Source of the DNA: Desarmillaria ectypa
Taxonomy: Eukaryota > Basidiomycota > Agaricomycetes > Agaricales > Physalacriaceae
DNA length: 64,000 bases
Direction of reading: 5' to 3'
Assembly: GCA_030407005.1 (NCBI GenBank)
Contig: JAUDYN010000006.1
Coordinates: forward strand, 1 to 64,000
The position numbers and the translations under genes are program-made. This document shows positions 1-12,421 of this stretch, piece after piece (position 1 is the first letter of the stretch; each line of letters opens with the position of its first letter). The notes under the pieces are model-generated. The model had not been told where the DNA came from and did not search any database. It saw nothing but the letters and a program-made list of their open reading frames with translations.

Positions 1-660
1 TGAGAGGTAATCAATTGGCAGGACATTGCGGGAGAAGATGAGACGAAAAACTTTTAAAAGTCTCCATCATTTATGCTGACTCTACTTCCCCATTTCCCGT
101 CGTGTCTGACCAAGCCGGATAACCCGGATGAGGTGATTCCCACGGGCCGCAATCCTGAAGCGGGAACCACGTAGGCGTCAGTACATAATATCGCACTCAG
201 GTCCCTCAACGATATGTTCTCTGAACATAGAAGTTTCGAGAGCGACCAATTATAGCTAAGCCAAACACGCACCAACACAGGTTCGAACTTTGGCGTTTAT
301 CTGCCGACCGACCGTTGGCGTGAGTAAGATGAGATAAACAAAGGAGATTGGTCATCACATCGCCACCCGATAACCTTCACGCACCCGGGCATCACTGTGC
401 TGCATCTAGAGCTGTCTCCTCCCGGCCCGACATCTTGTCGGCCCGTACCAGCTCACCACAATTTGTCAGCGAGTGCGAGTTCCCAATACGAGTCATTGCA
501 CTGGCTTCCTCTGGCGAAAGCTCCCCGATTACGGCGTCTTCGGGCCTGCCCAATTTGTGGATGACCTCAAACACAACAAGAAGGAAGTTCAAGCGTCAAG
601 AATAAATTATATAATGCACATTAGTGCAAAGTGCTATTGTACACACGTTGAGTAAACTGG
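1..660. other. Left-edge stretch with no supportable gene
   Basis: Only short overlapping open frames on both strands, none with a recognisable domain or a convincing exon chain. It abuts the decayed hydrolase copy that ends at 665. Confidence 0.4.
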
Positions 661-664
661 ATGT

Positions 665-1560
665 TCATTGGTTCACAACTTCCGAAAGTTCATAGAAAGG
701 TGCATGACCCGCCCCCGTAAGCTCCTGATAGTCGAAATTAGCGCCGAAGTGCTTCTTCATAAACTCTTCATGTTTCTCCAAGTCTAATAGCATGCCTTCT
801 GTACCTTGGATACAGAGTATCAGCAGCTCATTAGCCACAGAATGCAGGGCCATTTCATCTTGATTCTGTGAGAGAGAAAATGACCGTGCAGGATTCTTTG
901 CCTTTCACTCAGCTTTCCAATCAGATCCTTCACATCAATCAAACTCACCATACCTGCCACACTTCCCATTCACGTACATTGATCTTCATAAGAAATCGAA
1001 TTGCCAGGAGCAACAAAATCGTGGATAAACCGTTTCAGTCCATTCTGAAATTCGGTGGTATGCTGGGACAGGATCGAAGAGATGATGGTAGCATGGTACG
1101 GTTTTGGAATCTCCCGCAACATAGAGATCCAAGATATCCCATTGAGAATAACATGCCCGTTCACTGAGAAAGGAGACGTGCCATATCGGGATAAGACGTC
1201 GGCCACGACGATCCCGCCAAGGGGCCTACAAACTATTGGAATCAAAGAGCGAAAGGAACAGGGTAAAGTACACATCAGCTTACGACAATTGGTCTAGTGA
1301 CATTAAAAGCGGCACACACGGCCTGAAAATCTTCGGCGTGTTTTGTGGAAATATAGGCACCCTCCGACTCTGGTTGGTCACCATGACCGTGTTCACGAAT
1401 ATATTCGAAGAATAAGAGGGTTTCAAGGAGGAGTGTGGTTTTGCATTACCTCGTATTTGATCTGGACGTATGGACGTCAAAATCCTTGCCAACATAGTGA
1501 GGAAAGACTGTACCATATACAAATTATCCAGCAACTGCCTGTCCTTGAACATATTAGTAA
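665..1560 (-). pseudogene. Decayed alpha/beta-hydrolase, copy 1
   Basis: Minus-strand segments read as successive parts of a fungal alpha/beta hydrolase. Around 1440-1280 there is an N-terminal strand with STKHAEDFQAVCAAFNVTRP, and 1275-970 continues with LGGIVVADVLSRYG and a lid-like region ending in VAPGNSISYEDQC. The C-terminal part at 853-665 has IQGTE and the catalytic-histidine region GAGHAPFYEL, then a stop. In active relatives the nucleophile elbow reads G-W-S-L-G-G; here the frame reads C-R-P-L-G-G, so the serine is lost. The segments lie in different frames with poorly supported junctions, and no clean start or HG elbow is visible. I call it a pseudogene. A tandem partial copy lies immediately upstream at 1594-1975. 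Confidence 0.72.
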
Positions 1561-1593
1561 GAAACCGCTGCCATGCACGCTTAGAACCGATTA

Positions 1594-1975
1594 AATTCCC
1601 ATCGGGTTCACAACTTTCGGGAGCTCATAAAAAGGCGTGTGGCCTGGTCCAGGAATCTATGAATAGTCTAAATTAGCTCTGAAGTGTTTCTTCACGGTTT
1701 CCTCTGGTTTTCCAATTCCATTAGCGCGTCTTCTGCACCCTGGATACGAAGCACCGCGTTGAGTACGGGAGAATGTCCGTGCAACAGTGTTCTCCACTCA
1801 TCAATCAGCATGACAATCAGATCAGTGATATATATCATACTCACCATACTCACTGCACTGCCCATTCATGCGCACCGATCTTCAAAACAGATAGAATTGC
1901 CGGGAGCTACGACGAACTCTGCCTGGGCCCGGTGCGTTCTGGGGGTGGTGGCGATGGATGAGAGCCGGATATAAT
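1594..1975 (-). pseudogene. Decayed alpha/beta-hydrolase, copy 2 (C-terminal fragment)
   Basis: This minus-strand fragment is a tandem partial duplicate of the neighbour at 665-1560. It contains VAPGNSICFEDRCA (copy 1 has VAPGNSISYEDQCT), then after a gap VLRIQGAEDALMELE. After a frame break comes VKKHFRANLDY and GPGHTPFYEL, matching copy 1 KKHFGANFDY and GAGHAPFYEL. It keeps the acidic residue after IQGAE that copy 1 changed to glycine, so it is not a recent exact copy. Stops and a frameshift lie inside the conserved stretch and the N-terminal half is absent. Confidence 0.7.
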
Positions 1976-1989
1976 TAACATATTTTTCC

Positions 1990-4900
1990 TGAAAACTTTG
2001 TCTTAGTCAAAGAGTAGCCAGACAACGCGGCTTTGGCCGGACGTAAACGGCAAATGCAAACAAGTATACATTGGCAAGCGATAGACGACGGCAGCTGTCC
2101 GTCCCGACTTTCCGGTTCATCCCTTCTCTTATCCTGCCTTCTCTTTCTATCCAACACTATTCTTCTTGTTAACTTAATCAACGCTTAATTATTTCCAGTA
2201 CGGTGTTTTATTTCAACTGCAAGTAGCAGCAAGGCTCCCGTGTTGGCTATCTCGACGTGTTTTCATCTGGGTACAGACTAGCTTTTTCATGTGCGCTGAT
2301 TCTTCCCAGGCATGCGGTGTTTCTATCGTCTGACCGCATCTGCGTTTTTAACCTATTGAATTTTTCTAGAGTACTCGACACGCTCCAGGGAGCGTTTGCC
2401 ATTCAAGGCATGTGTTGGTAGTACAGAGTCAGAAACGCCCCCAGTCTCATGTGTTCGGCGCCGTATAGAGTCGCCGATAAAGTTTCGCAGCCGGCATACA
2501 GTTTGCGTCGACTCCTTGTGATATTTAATAGGGACCGTTTTTCTGTCCTTTGGCAATGCTCAATCTCAGGTATCAATTACGGTTGTCGGTGGCTAACTAT
2601 AGTACATCCTTTCCTTTTTGTTGACTCCAGCTAATCCTCGGCCTCTTAGGTAATCATGGAATTCCGCTGTCAAAATTCCATCTCAGGATTATTTTCTCCC
2701 ATTCCCCCCTCTCTTCAGGGAAACACATCTGCGCCAGATCTGGAAATGTACACCGTATGTCCTGCTCGTGTGAGTTACCATTAGTCTTCAAATTTCGGGC
2801 ATGTTTCTCTATCCAGGCCGCCTTCCATTACATGTGTAGGTGCGGGATTAAAGGTCATATCTGGATTACCGGCTATCTGTGCTAGTGGCCCTCGAAGATC
2901 AAGGCTCTTCCTAGGTTCAGTCTCTTCCATTGACTACCTACCTAACGATCATGGGAAGCAAACCGTCATAGAAAAATTCATTAGTAACTACCAATGATTG
3001 ACACCTCTATGTTTCGTCCTTTGAGTCGGACATTGATCATGGTGGAATTGCAGGTTTACTCATGAGGTATGATCCATGGGATAATCCTCGTGCCATTCAC
3101 CTATTTAAGTTTCTCTATGTTGAGATGGTTTTATGGTAGGAGAGGTACACTATCATATTGCTGCCCTCTGCCTACAACAAGCACCAGGAAGTTCGTGCTA
3201 ATGTCTATCCAGGAAAGCCAAAAATCAATTCTCACTCTCGTTACTATCGTGCTCATGATAAGAGTCTCCCCTCCATCGGTGCTAAGCTCCTATACTCAGC
3301 GGCTTTTGGAATAAGAGAACGATATGACAAGGACTCACGGTAGGGTGCAAAGACACCTTGTCCCAGGGGCATCGGTCTTTCGTGGGACTAACACCGCCCC
3401 GTTTCACGCATGATGAATCTTTCTTACACACTCGATATCCTCACAGCTACGGTTACCAGGGAGATTAGGCCACTCAGATCTGGTGGGCTGAGAGGAACAA
3501 GAGAGAAGAGCATGCTGTACAGTGAGTATCGCTTCACATGGTGATGTCTTGTGCTAACCAGCGATAGAGTTGGCTGAAAAGAGAGATTATCAATTTTTCC
3601 AAGGGTACCCTATCAATGCATGAGTACGAAACAAAAACGAAATTCGCTTTTTCATGAAATAAGTACCCTGATAGAGCTGCGAGAATCTAAAAGAGCATTA
3701 TCAACCCTATAGCAAAATCCCGAGCTAGGGGTCGAGTGTAGGGAGCATTATGGCTGAAAAACACGCATTCAGTATTCCCATGGAAGCTTTCGGTGGATCC
3801 TAGGCATCTCGAGTGCGGCAGTATCCACGACGCATAAGCTCTTTCCCAATTTGACCGCAGCAGGCCTCGATACGGGGAAGATTTGTGTCAAAAGGGACTT
3901 CATGCTGTATACCGAGTTTGTAACAAGGCTCTCCTCGGATGGAGCGTAGGTGGCGGAGCCCCGTGCAAAGAAAACCATGTGACGATCATAGCCTTGCCGC
4001 AAGTGACATTTTTTCGACGTACAACTATTGCATGGCGCAAAAAAATGGTCACGAAAGACCTATGAAAGTCTTTCTTTCTGCGAGAAAACTTGGAGAACTT
4101 GGTAAAGGGGGTGGAGCTGAGCTTTTTTCGAAGGCCATGTATGGTTAGGCATAGAAAAAGACTCGGCATAAACACACAATTGAGTATTAGGAGTAACGAG
4201 GAACGACTGAATACACTATTCCGAGTTACAGTTACGAAAACTGATCTGCTCTCGACATACCAAAGAGAGAGATAACAATACACCCGATTCATTTGCTAAA
4301 AGTGAATCCTTCATCAATGCCTAGAATAGATGATCTATTGGCTCTTCGATGTCTCTAAGCCTGTTCGTATTGAATCAACCCTATAACACGGCAGGTGCTT
4401 GGTCGAGGTTAGAAAATGCACGTACCTCCATAGACTTCGACGCTGCCAGGTTTGCAAAAGGGCATAGCACCACCTCAATGTCCTTTAGATGTTCAGACAT
4501 CCTGGTATTTAAGGACCAGCGCCTGCACGTACAGACAGATATTAACCCAAAGGCTCTGCACATGATGTCAACGCTGAAACCTAGGAACGGTATGAAATAC
4601 CAGTAGTATTCCGCTCCCGCGGATCACTAAACCGATCATTTTTGGAGCCTGCCTCTTGCCCGCCAGTTGATCGTAGGGTTATTGAAGGAAATCGGTTCCC
4701 CTCCAAGGTCTATGCCAGTTTAAGTCGATTAAGTCGTGAAATTTCATTTCAGACTGTGAATATACCCAAGCTTTTGCAGATGAATACTAGCAATCCTCTC
4801 TATCGACCGACTGCCAGTGTGGGGAATTTGTTATACGTTGTACTTTTCAGGGTGTCACTACACATGTCCTCGACTGACGTCAATGCGAAGGGCGTCATCT

Positions 4901-5260
4901 CTGCTCTTCGGAGTACATCCGTATATGATATGCATGGACAAAATGAAGAAGCGAATCTGGAAAGAATCATGCATGAGCAAGGCTGCCTTAAATTATGCCG
5001 TAAGGCCTATAGTCTCAATACGATTCAGAGACCGACACACCCAATCTCTTCTGTGAAACTTATGCCTGAATACACGAGGCTCTTATTGGCGTTGGTATAG
5101 AGCTCTTCTTTGGTCGCAGCGTTTCACTTTGATTCGCGACCATCAAAGTTATTGGAAGACGCGGGACGAAGGAACGGAACGATAGAATGGAGCTCGGGGC
5201 AACAGGACAAATATATACGGCAACGATAGTACGTCCTGGGAAACAGTGAACACGTTCAAA
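1990..5260. other. 3.3 kb without a recognisable gene
   Basis: No domain or consistent exon chain was found. A plus-strand run at about 3003-3134 is open for some 40 codons (start HLYVSSFESDIDHGG, then FKFLYVEM), and a neighbouring frame continues to 3343. It could be a relic of an unidentified gene. The 152-codon frame at 4642-5100 has no low-complexity bias but resembles nothing I know. Confidence 0.35.
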
Positions 5261-5264
5261 TGGA

Positions 5265-5270
5265 TATAAA
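5265..5270 (+). promoter_or_regulatory. TATA box of the DUF6699-like gene
   Basis: TATAAA lies 38 bases before the ATG at 5309, a position compatible with a core promoter and a very short 5' UTR. No other TATA-like element is nearer to this start. Confidence 0.5.
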
Positions 5271-5308
5271 TGGGTAGGTGATCTTCACTGAAGTACTCAA
5301 CTATTCTC

Positions 5309-6109
5309 ATGTCACCGGTGTCCACTAAACGAGTTCATTGGGAGGACGACTTCAGCCGCTATGCAGCGCCGTCACCTTTCTATGTGACGTTCCTCGTCAG
5401 CCCTACGCCTCCCACCCACCAACTTCCCCATTCACCAGCCTGGTCCCTCTCGTCTCCTCGACATCGGATATCTTCTGCCCCTCGCCCATGTCTTCGCCCA
5501 CCATCGCCCTTCCATCCATCACCACAGCAAAGACGTTCACAGCGACACACCAGCATGCAGTTGCCTCGACCCAGCACAGCTCCTCGAGCCTCTTCTCCCT
5601 TTCCTCGACCACGGCGTCACTCTGTTTCGCATCCCCACACTGGCGGGTCACCATACGCGTCTAACCGATCTCCGCTCCCATCCGCGCGTCTCTCTGTTCA
5701 CCGGGCCCTCCGTCTGGGGACTTGCCAGCCCATCGACTTCTTCTCCTCAAGCCGCATCGTCCCCCACCCTCATGCAGCCTCTGAGCCCGCATCTAACCCA
5801 CCTCTCGGAAGAGTGTTCATCCTAGTCGAGATAGACAGGGTTGAGAGGTTCAACGTTGAAGTCTATGCTGGCGGAAGGGGTGTCGTCACCGTGCATGACG
5901 TGCTCGCACGGGTGCAGACCGTGTTACGGGAGCGCCTCGAGCCGGGGGTGGCAGGCGGGTGCTATAAGGAGAGATGCGGTTGCGGTTGTGAGGCACTTGT
6001 TGATAAGAGGTTTGGTTTTACGACAATGTTCGACGGCTTGAGCGTGAGGAGCAATGGCGACCAGAATAAGTGGCGGATGCATTTGAGGAGGGTAAGGTAT
6101 AGGGCGTAG
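5309..6109 (+). CDS. DUF6699-like hypothetical protein, single exon
   Basis: An intronless 266-residue protein of unknown function. Residues about 20-150 are low complexity, rich in Pro, Ser, Arg and His, and probably disordered. The C-terminal 100 residues look folded and resemble the DUF6699 domain of basidiomycete hypothetical proteins: a strand pair ending NVEVYAGG, then GVVTVHDVLARVQ leading into a helix, and a final strand with W-R-M-H-L near the stop. In that family the segment T/V-V-x-D-V-L is the most recognisable part. The early tryptophan-acid motif VHWEDD (residues 9-14) is also frequent in such proteins. The start is supported by a TATA box 38 bases upstream and by composition. 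A second member, with a VHFDNKVHIRW motif, lies at 16121-16981 on the other strand. Confidence 0.68.
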   Translation: MSPVSTKRVHWEDDFSRYAAPSPFYVTFLVSPTPPTHQLPHSPAWSLSSPRHRISSAPRPCLRPPSPFHPSPQQRRSQRHTSMQLPRPSTAPRASSPFPRPRRHSVSHPHTGGSPYASNRSPLPSARLSVHRALRLGTCQPIDFFSSSRIVPHPHAASEPASNPPLGRVFILVEIDRVERFNVEVYAGGRGVVTVHDVLARVQTVLRERLEPGVAGGCYKERCGCGCEALVDKRFGFTTMFDGLSVRSNGDQNKWRMHLRRVRYRA

Positions 6110-8500
6110 ACACAGACGCCAGAAAAGAACTAAATCAAGCATATTGTACAACCAATAGCATCATACGTAACTGGAATGTACCACCACTGTAGTAGTAGTA
6201 GCATCATCGTCGTGGCTCCTAAGGACACTAGCATGTCTTCAGCCCTGGAACGAATGTAAATAAGCAAACACTTACACATTGAAACGGGCCATGTTTCTCC
6301 CACTTTCCATGGTGACGATTGGATTGTAGATACCAGGAAATTACAAGATGCATAGATCGTCATTGTGAAAACGGCCACGCATATGCCTCGAGTAACACGA
6401 GCGACGAAGGTTGGACACTCCGTGGAGCCGGGACTTCGAATGTTACTCGAATTACGCCACCCTCTCCATTTCTTAGCCACGTTCCGATCCCCAAGGTACG
6501 GCAATATCTTCCCGTTCATGAGCGCAGCCTCATTTGATCCGCTATGCGTGGGCGTGGGACGAGCACTGCAGCAGTCGACTTCGCATACAGGGAGAAGGAG
6601 AGTGTAGACAATTACTGAAACGATCCTGCGTTAGAAAGGCTGGTAAATCATAGACAACACTCAACTTACATCTTATAACTGACAGAGTCGTGCTCAGCAA
6701 TGTGTCCGAAGTATACGGACGTCATCCTAATTTGAATTCTGTTCCAGTTTGAGCTCGCACCAACGGAATCCAGGTCTTGCCGAACCCTAACCCCACCAAT
6801 GGGTGACGAGAAGTCGAGCGTGCCAGAAATAACGTAACATCCCTTCTCTGCTGCACTCGATATGAGTGCATCTCGCGATACAACCACGAGATCCAAATGC
6901 TAGTATGTCAGTGAATATTCTTTGAGAACGACACAGAAGCAAATTGGCGCTAGCATTACGGCGTAGGGATCAAATCACCAAAGGTATACTGTCAAGAAGG
7001 CAGAACAAGGCCAGGCCGAGGGGTGGAAGGCCGAGGATAGACGGGCCCCAACTTCCGGTGGTAGACAACACGAGCCTTGTCGACCAAAACATTAAAAATC
7101 AACGGGGTACCAGAGCTGTGAGCACTGGTACGGATGGCATAGGCTCCGCTTAATATCTATTCAACGAGAAATGGGGAAAAATTAGATGGGTTGATGAGTG
7201 ACTACTGAGCTTACCATAGGCTCTGCCGATCCTGGGCAATGCAGTAGAATAATTCCAACGTCTGTGAATAGTCAAGATCGTGCCATGCAACGGCACAGAG
7301 CTGGATGTCTTCACAATCGAACCCTGACCCCAGCACCTGGATCCTCCACAAAGAGGGGCCACGCAGTCAACTTTTCCTCCTAGCAGAGCAGTACCCGTAT
7401 TTACCTCCTGATCCGAAGAGTAAACACGGCATTATGCCTAATGTACTGAGGCGCTGTTCGGTATTCTTCCGGTTGGCACGAAGCATCGTTGTAAGCGAGT
7501 CGGGAATCATTCCGTATGAATAAGAAATGGTTGTCAACTGCGAGACATGAATCAAGGCTGGAGACTCCTGAATAGCTCCGTAGGTGGTCCTTGTGGAGCA
7601 TCGAAGCTCGATAATCGAAGACTTGAGCGGGAAGGAAGGCACATAGCGATAGCCACACAATGACGGTGAGAGCTTACGAAGAGACCCAAATCTGAGGCTA
7701 TTCAGCACGCGCGCTCTCGGTTGAAAGAAAAAGGATGCATACATTCAATGGAACAATGTTGCAACGGAGACGGGAGTGGCGTATTTGGTCTACTCAGACC
7801 CTTTTCCGACTATCTTCACTCGTTTAGAACTCAAGGTATCCTTTGATTACTAGTAGTGCCATAACCATTGTCACCCGTAGAATCAAAATGTTGCGCAATC
7901 ATAGGCCGGTTGATATTCTTTGGTACGCAAGTAGAGAGTTCCGACGTCGTCGAAAATGAGACAGAATGTATTTTCGAGATGAGGGTGATGGTTGATGTAG
8001 ATGATTTTAACATCAGTACGCTTCCTTCGCGGCGGAAGAGATGACAAGCATAATGAAACATCAAGTTCCCATAAGACTCGACAGACTGCAGTCAAGATTT
8101 ACATTAGCCAATGGACCGTTAAGTCATGAAGAAGTCATACAGGTCTGAGATCAACCATTAGGCGACATTCTTGTTAACAAAAAAAAACGCGTTTACCTTC
8201 AATATCAACATCAGTGCCTGGCTTGACCACTCGAGATGGTCCCCCCAGAAATCGATCTAATCCGCTGTCGTAGCTGCTTTTCTCTGAAGTTCAACATTGA
8301 ATTGCGGGATGTATTTGGTACGGTCCGATGAGAGACTGGTATAGCGGGGTGAGTAAATTTTTCGCTACGAAAAAAGGCTATGCACGAGTCTTACATATAC
8401 ACCGTGCAACCAAGCTGATCTGTATCACGGCATCCATTCAAGCATAGAAGGCATGCTGCTGCAGAAGTTAGGATGTAATTCACGACCTGGACACCAAAGT
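6110..8500. other. 2.4 kb with unassigned minus-strand open runs
   Basis: Several minus-strand runs look mildly protein-like. At 6896-6666 a 76-codon run ends HIAEHDSVSYKM at a plausible GT donor. At 7150-7040 there is a run with LIFNVLVDKARVVYHRKL. At 7658-7401 a run contains FLFIRNDSRLAYNDASC. They could be exons of one degenerate minus-strand gene, but the joints are not clean and I recognise no family. Confidence 0.3.
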
Positions 8501-8507
8501 AACGCGC

Positions 8508-9300
8508 CTAATTTGTTGAAGCCTGCCGCCCCGCCTTCGACATCTCTACCCCGATTAGACAGCCTTTCGCAAGGCATGTCGACTCCGACGTCGATGCATC
8601 GAAAAGAATGGTCTTAAATTGTACGGGACCTGGGACACGGTGACGGGAGCTAGAACGCTGTGGTAAGAGCGCAAGACGAAAATTTGATTGCGGATGTTTG
8701 GTCCAGGAATGACACGACGGTCCGCATAGGCAGAATTTCTCACGCCAAATATCCTCTCGTGCGACGGCCGACGTTTTCGGAGCACAATCATCCAGATGTA
8801 GGATATTTGGAGGCATGGTTCGTTCTGGATACGAAAGCAATCATGGGAGATATGACTGACATATCAATTCTTCTCCGCCAGCTTGTACATTATATCAGAA
8901 CCCCTATATATGGGCTTCGTGACAATAGCATCCTGGTTGCATTTCCAAAGAATACAAGTCCATCAAAGGTGGCCTCAAGCGGGTTGAAAGAGGACAGGAG
9001 AATGGTTCCGTATTTTGGGACAAGAATGGGGGATATGAGGATGAAAGAACGAACGGAGCATTGAGAGCGGCACATGAGATCAACGATAAGTTTTACTTCT
9101 ACAACTACTTCAGTGACCGTCCCAAGATTACGATAGGAACTGCTCCACTCCCCGTTCCCGGGACAATTGCTAGGAAATCTTGACACCGTCTAGAACTCCT
9201 CAAGTGAGGGAAAAGTAACGCTACTAAGGGTGAATGGGATTCACGATTGACAGAATTCTAGGCGCCGGGAATGTGGCCAGCAAAGAACCTGATAATACCC
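8508..9300 (-). other. Possible decayed C-terminal part of the F-box pseudogene
   Basis: Minus-strand open runs at 9186-8890 (ending in FDGLVFFGNATRMLLSR) and 8840-8508 directly follow the F-box relic in the expected order. Their composition suits the leucine-rich tail of such proteins. No motif is diagnostic, so the link is by position only. Confidence 0.3.
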
Positions 9301-9315
9301 TGCGTCACCGTTTGT

Positions 9316-10047
9316 CTATGTTCCACGTTCGAACGTTCCATCTTTTAGGACGGTGGACATCTTGAAACTCGCTGCAGCATCTCTAATGTCCCAAAACTCC
9401 TTTTTATCCGTGATACAAATAATCAGATGATGAAGGTGTCGGAGAGTAACAGGTACATCGCATAGAAAGCTGTTGTATGAAAAAACAAAACATAAAATAT
9501 CAGTTCGGGGTAGGGGGCAATCCGCGACCTCTAATATTATATGGCGCAAGCTTAGCAGATGAAGACCCTGGAATAGGCGCGGTAGATTACAGCCTTCTAC
9601 TATTTGATATCCACATGAGACCAACACTCTAAAGACAGAGAAAAATGTTTGAAAATAGCATTAAATGAAGAGTCAGTGATGCGTCAATGAATCTTTATGG
9701 TCAGGGGGTAATCTCCGGTCAGTTGAAGGGCTTCTGTAACCAGAAGTGTGGCATGATGAATGGAGCTCGAATTATCAATGGAAATTGTAGAGAATAACGA
9801 CGGAGAAGATATAGACTTATGTCGCGCCAAAAGCCGTAGATCCGAGCACAAATCCATGGGCACCGCTATCGTTTCCATTTTGTAGATGGTATAAAACTTT
9901 GAGAATAAGTATTAGTGCTTAAACTCTCAAGGAAGACGTCATATGTAAGACCTAATGAGAGAGTTCCGATTGTCAAGAGCACGTTTGACTTTTGCATGCC
10001 CGCTATGTGTGTCATCTCGCAGAGAGGTAAGAGAGGTCAGTTCTGTA
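9316..10047 (-). pseudogene. F-box protein pseudogene (basidiomycete type)
   Basis: The minus strand from about 10047 reads as the usual N-terminal layout of mushroom F-box proteins. A helical lead-in (AKVKRALDNRNSLIRSYI) precedes a degenerate F-box where L-P-P-E would stand (RLP, stop, EF). Then comes DLCSDLRLLARHKSISSPSLF (positions about 9855-9780), which matches the family segment V-C-R-x-W-R-x-I-A-L-x-T-P-S-L-W-S. It is followed by STISIDNSSS and a TEALQLTGDYPLTIKI segment. Three stop codons (TGA, TGA, TAA) fall inside the F-box. The following LRR-like part continues at 9627-9316 in another frame. F-box proteins act as substrate adaptors of SCF ubiquitin ligases; this copy should not make one. 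Further degenerate C-terminal sequence may extend to about 8508. Confidence 0.75.
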
Positions 10048-10119
10048 TCAAGATGGACAGCATTAGCAACACTGACGCCTCAATACAATGTGCCGAACTA
10101 ACAAAACGGTGAGGTCCAG

Positions 10120-12420
10120 ATAGTCTGCTGAGGGTTCAGAGAGACCGCACTTTAGACAGGAAGTATCTATACGATAAAATTAAAATTAAAATCACGAGAC
10201 TCATCTTGTATGGTTCAAAGATTTGGCCTTCATGAATATAAGAGGTAGCCAAATTTCAAAAACCTGATGAGGCAGAACTTGTATTACAAACTCGTGAGGA
10301 GTTTGCCGATTGACTTCGTATATTCATACTGATTTCTGCCTATTCTATACAATCAATTTCTAACTCAGCATGCCGGAATTCTCGAACTCGCATTATTCCG
10401 ACAGACCTTAATATCAAAAGATACACGTTCGGTTTTTTCGAGGCATATAATTTTCCGTACAAAATTGGATGAACCAATAATGGACGCTTGAACTAGCTTG
10501 TATAGTCGTGAAGGTCGTAGATCAGGTTCAAGAGGGACTTGTGGCTGTGTAGCGTACATTTGCCCCGTTCGGCATATCGTATTTCGCTTTGCTTTCGACC
10601 ACGGTGATTGCCGCACCGTAATTGATAACCCTCTCGCTTGCCTTTTTCCCTCATCCCTCTGCCTGTGCTTTTACCAGTTCACTTTGAACGGTTCGAACCT
10701 TTACAGTAGGGACTCAACTGTTGTTTGGCAATAAGGCAGTAATAATCTAATGACTCCACTTCCTCGAAATCCGCTATTGCCGACGATAGATTCGTTCCTG
10801 GACTAGTGACGCGTCTCGGACCTAAAGAGTGTTCACCATAATCAGCCTAGCTTTGCTCTGTTCCTACTAGACCAGAGTTGGAATGTATTCACGTCTGGGC
10901 CATTCTGATGAACGCTGATCTGATTGTCGCGGTCATAGGACGGAAGTGCTGTAGGTTTTTTCTTTCTGTTCATTATCCCTACAGCTTCGCAGATAGGCAT
11001 AACGCTGGAGCTGGCAGGATATGCTCTTTCTTGCCTTCATTTTGGTAAACATTCTTCCTCAAAAGGGCTCGAAGAAGATGATCTAGTCGTCGTGTCGTTA
11101 TTCCCAATAGTCGCATCGCTCAGAGTGAAATAAGCGTATTGAGCTTTTACACTGACGACTGTTTCGTTTTGGCGCTGATAGTGTCTCCCAGCCGGGTCAA
11201 AAAATCCTCTTATTAACGGCAGTTAGTATCGATTGCAGCGCAGCAACTTCGGACCGCCACTCGGGTCTTATGTGGAGAAGATTCGAATGTTCAGATCTAA
11301 GAGTTCAACCGGTACGTAATCCACACTGTCCCCTCAAAAGGTGATATTGACTCGAGACACAAGCGCTTTCTTGTCTACTGTCTATCTGTCAAGTGTGATA
11401 CTCCTCCTGCATCTGCGACGCAGGTTTGCGGTCATTGTCTGTATCAGCGTCCTTTTATTTACGACGCGAAAAGAAGGGAGTACCTGACATCGCAAGACTC
11501 AGAGAGATATATAGGCATGGAGACAGTGGCAAACATGGCACGGCACGGCACGTCCACGGCCACAAGCTGAGGAAGATGGGAAAATGCAGAAGGTGGTTCT
11601 TGTGCGTCTTTCCATACACGATTCTGACCGCAAGTCTAGATTTACGAAGCCTGTGAAATCGCACTTTCCTGTATATATTTAGCAGATCATTTGTGCTCTG
11701 ATCCGTAGCAGCAGTCGTGCGCAGGCATGTCCAAGTGTACAATAAAACACTTGGCGTATTCGATGACCCGAAGCTTACAGAGTGGGCAGAGGACGCCGGT
11801 TCGAAGACTGAAGCGACAACTCTAGACTTTTTCTCCGCCAAAGTACGGGTGAAACCTGATACAGTGGCTCTTTGTCAATGATGGAATCTGATGATGTTTG
11901 ATCCCTATAGGACGATCGGGATGGGACTATTGGCGACGCTCACACTAGAAGCCTTATTGATGACAATGGGCATTGTACGCATGGCAACGGTCCGGAGTTA
12001 ATGCTGATTAGATGGTGATTGGTATGTACAATTAAGAGAAAGTCTGATTCTTGCAGCGTTAACAGGGACGATAGAAATCACGAATAAAGTCCAATGTACA
12101 AATGTCATTGTCAGCTTTATTGGAAGGTTTCGTTGTATCTCCTTCGAAGATACTTCCCTTCGTCATTCAGGTACCACAATATCAACACAGCACGCAAACT
12201 CATGAATAGACTTGACAGGTGTAACACTACACAAAAGTAGACTTACGCTCTTATGGTTATATGCGGGCGACACAATACCCCATGAAGTAACCGGAACGCC
12301 AAAGTTGTGCGAGAGTCGCTCGAGACACGACCTATCAACCTTCCGGCATCCTGGCTGTATATATATTAGTTTGGCCTTCGGCGACTAGAGGTGGCTCTCT
12401 TACAGCTCTTCAGACTGACC
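10120..12420. other. 2.3 kb without a recognisable gene
   Basis: The longest frame (128 codons, minus, 11841-11455) shows no domain and overlaps an equally open plus-strand frame, as expected by chance. I see no repeats or RNA genes here. Confidence 0.35.
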
Positions 12421-12421
12421 G

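Noticed and set aside
2680..2780. GMC-oxidoreductase-like phrase GNTSAPDLEMYT
   Set aside because: Too short; no flavin-binding or C-terminal catalytic motif in the surrounding 3 kb.
4642..5100. 152-codon plus frame
   Set aside because: It is the longest frame in its area, but residue pattern, lack of domain and an overlapping open frame give no support for a gene.
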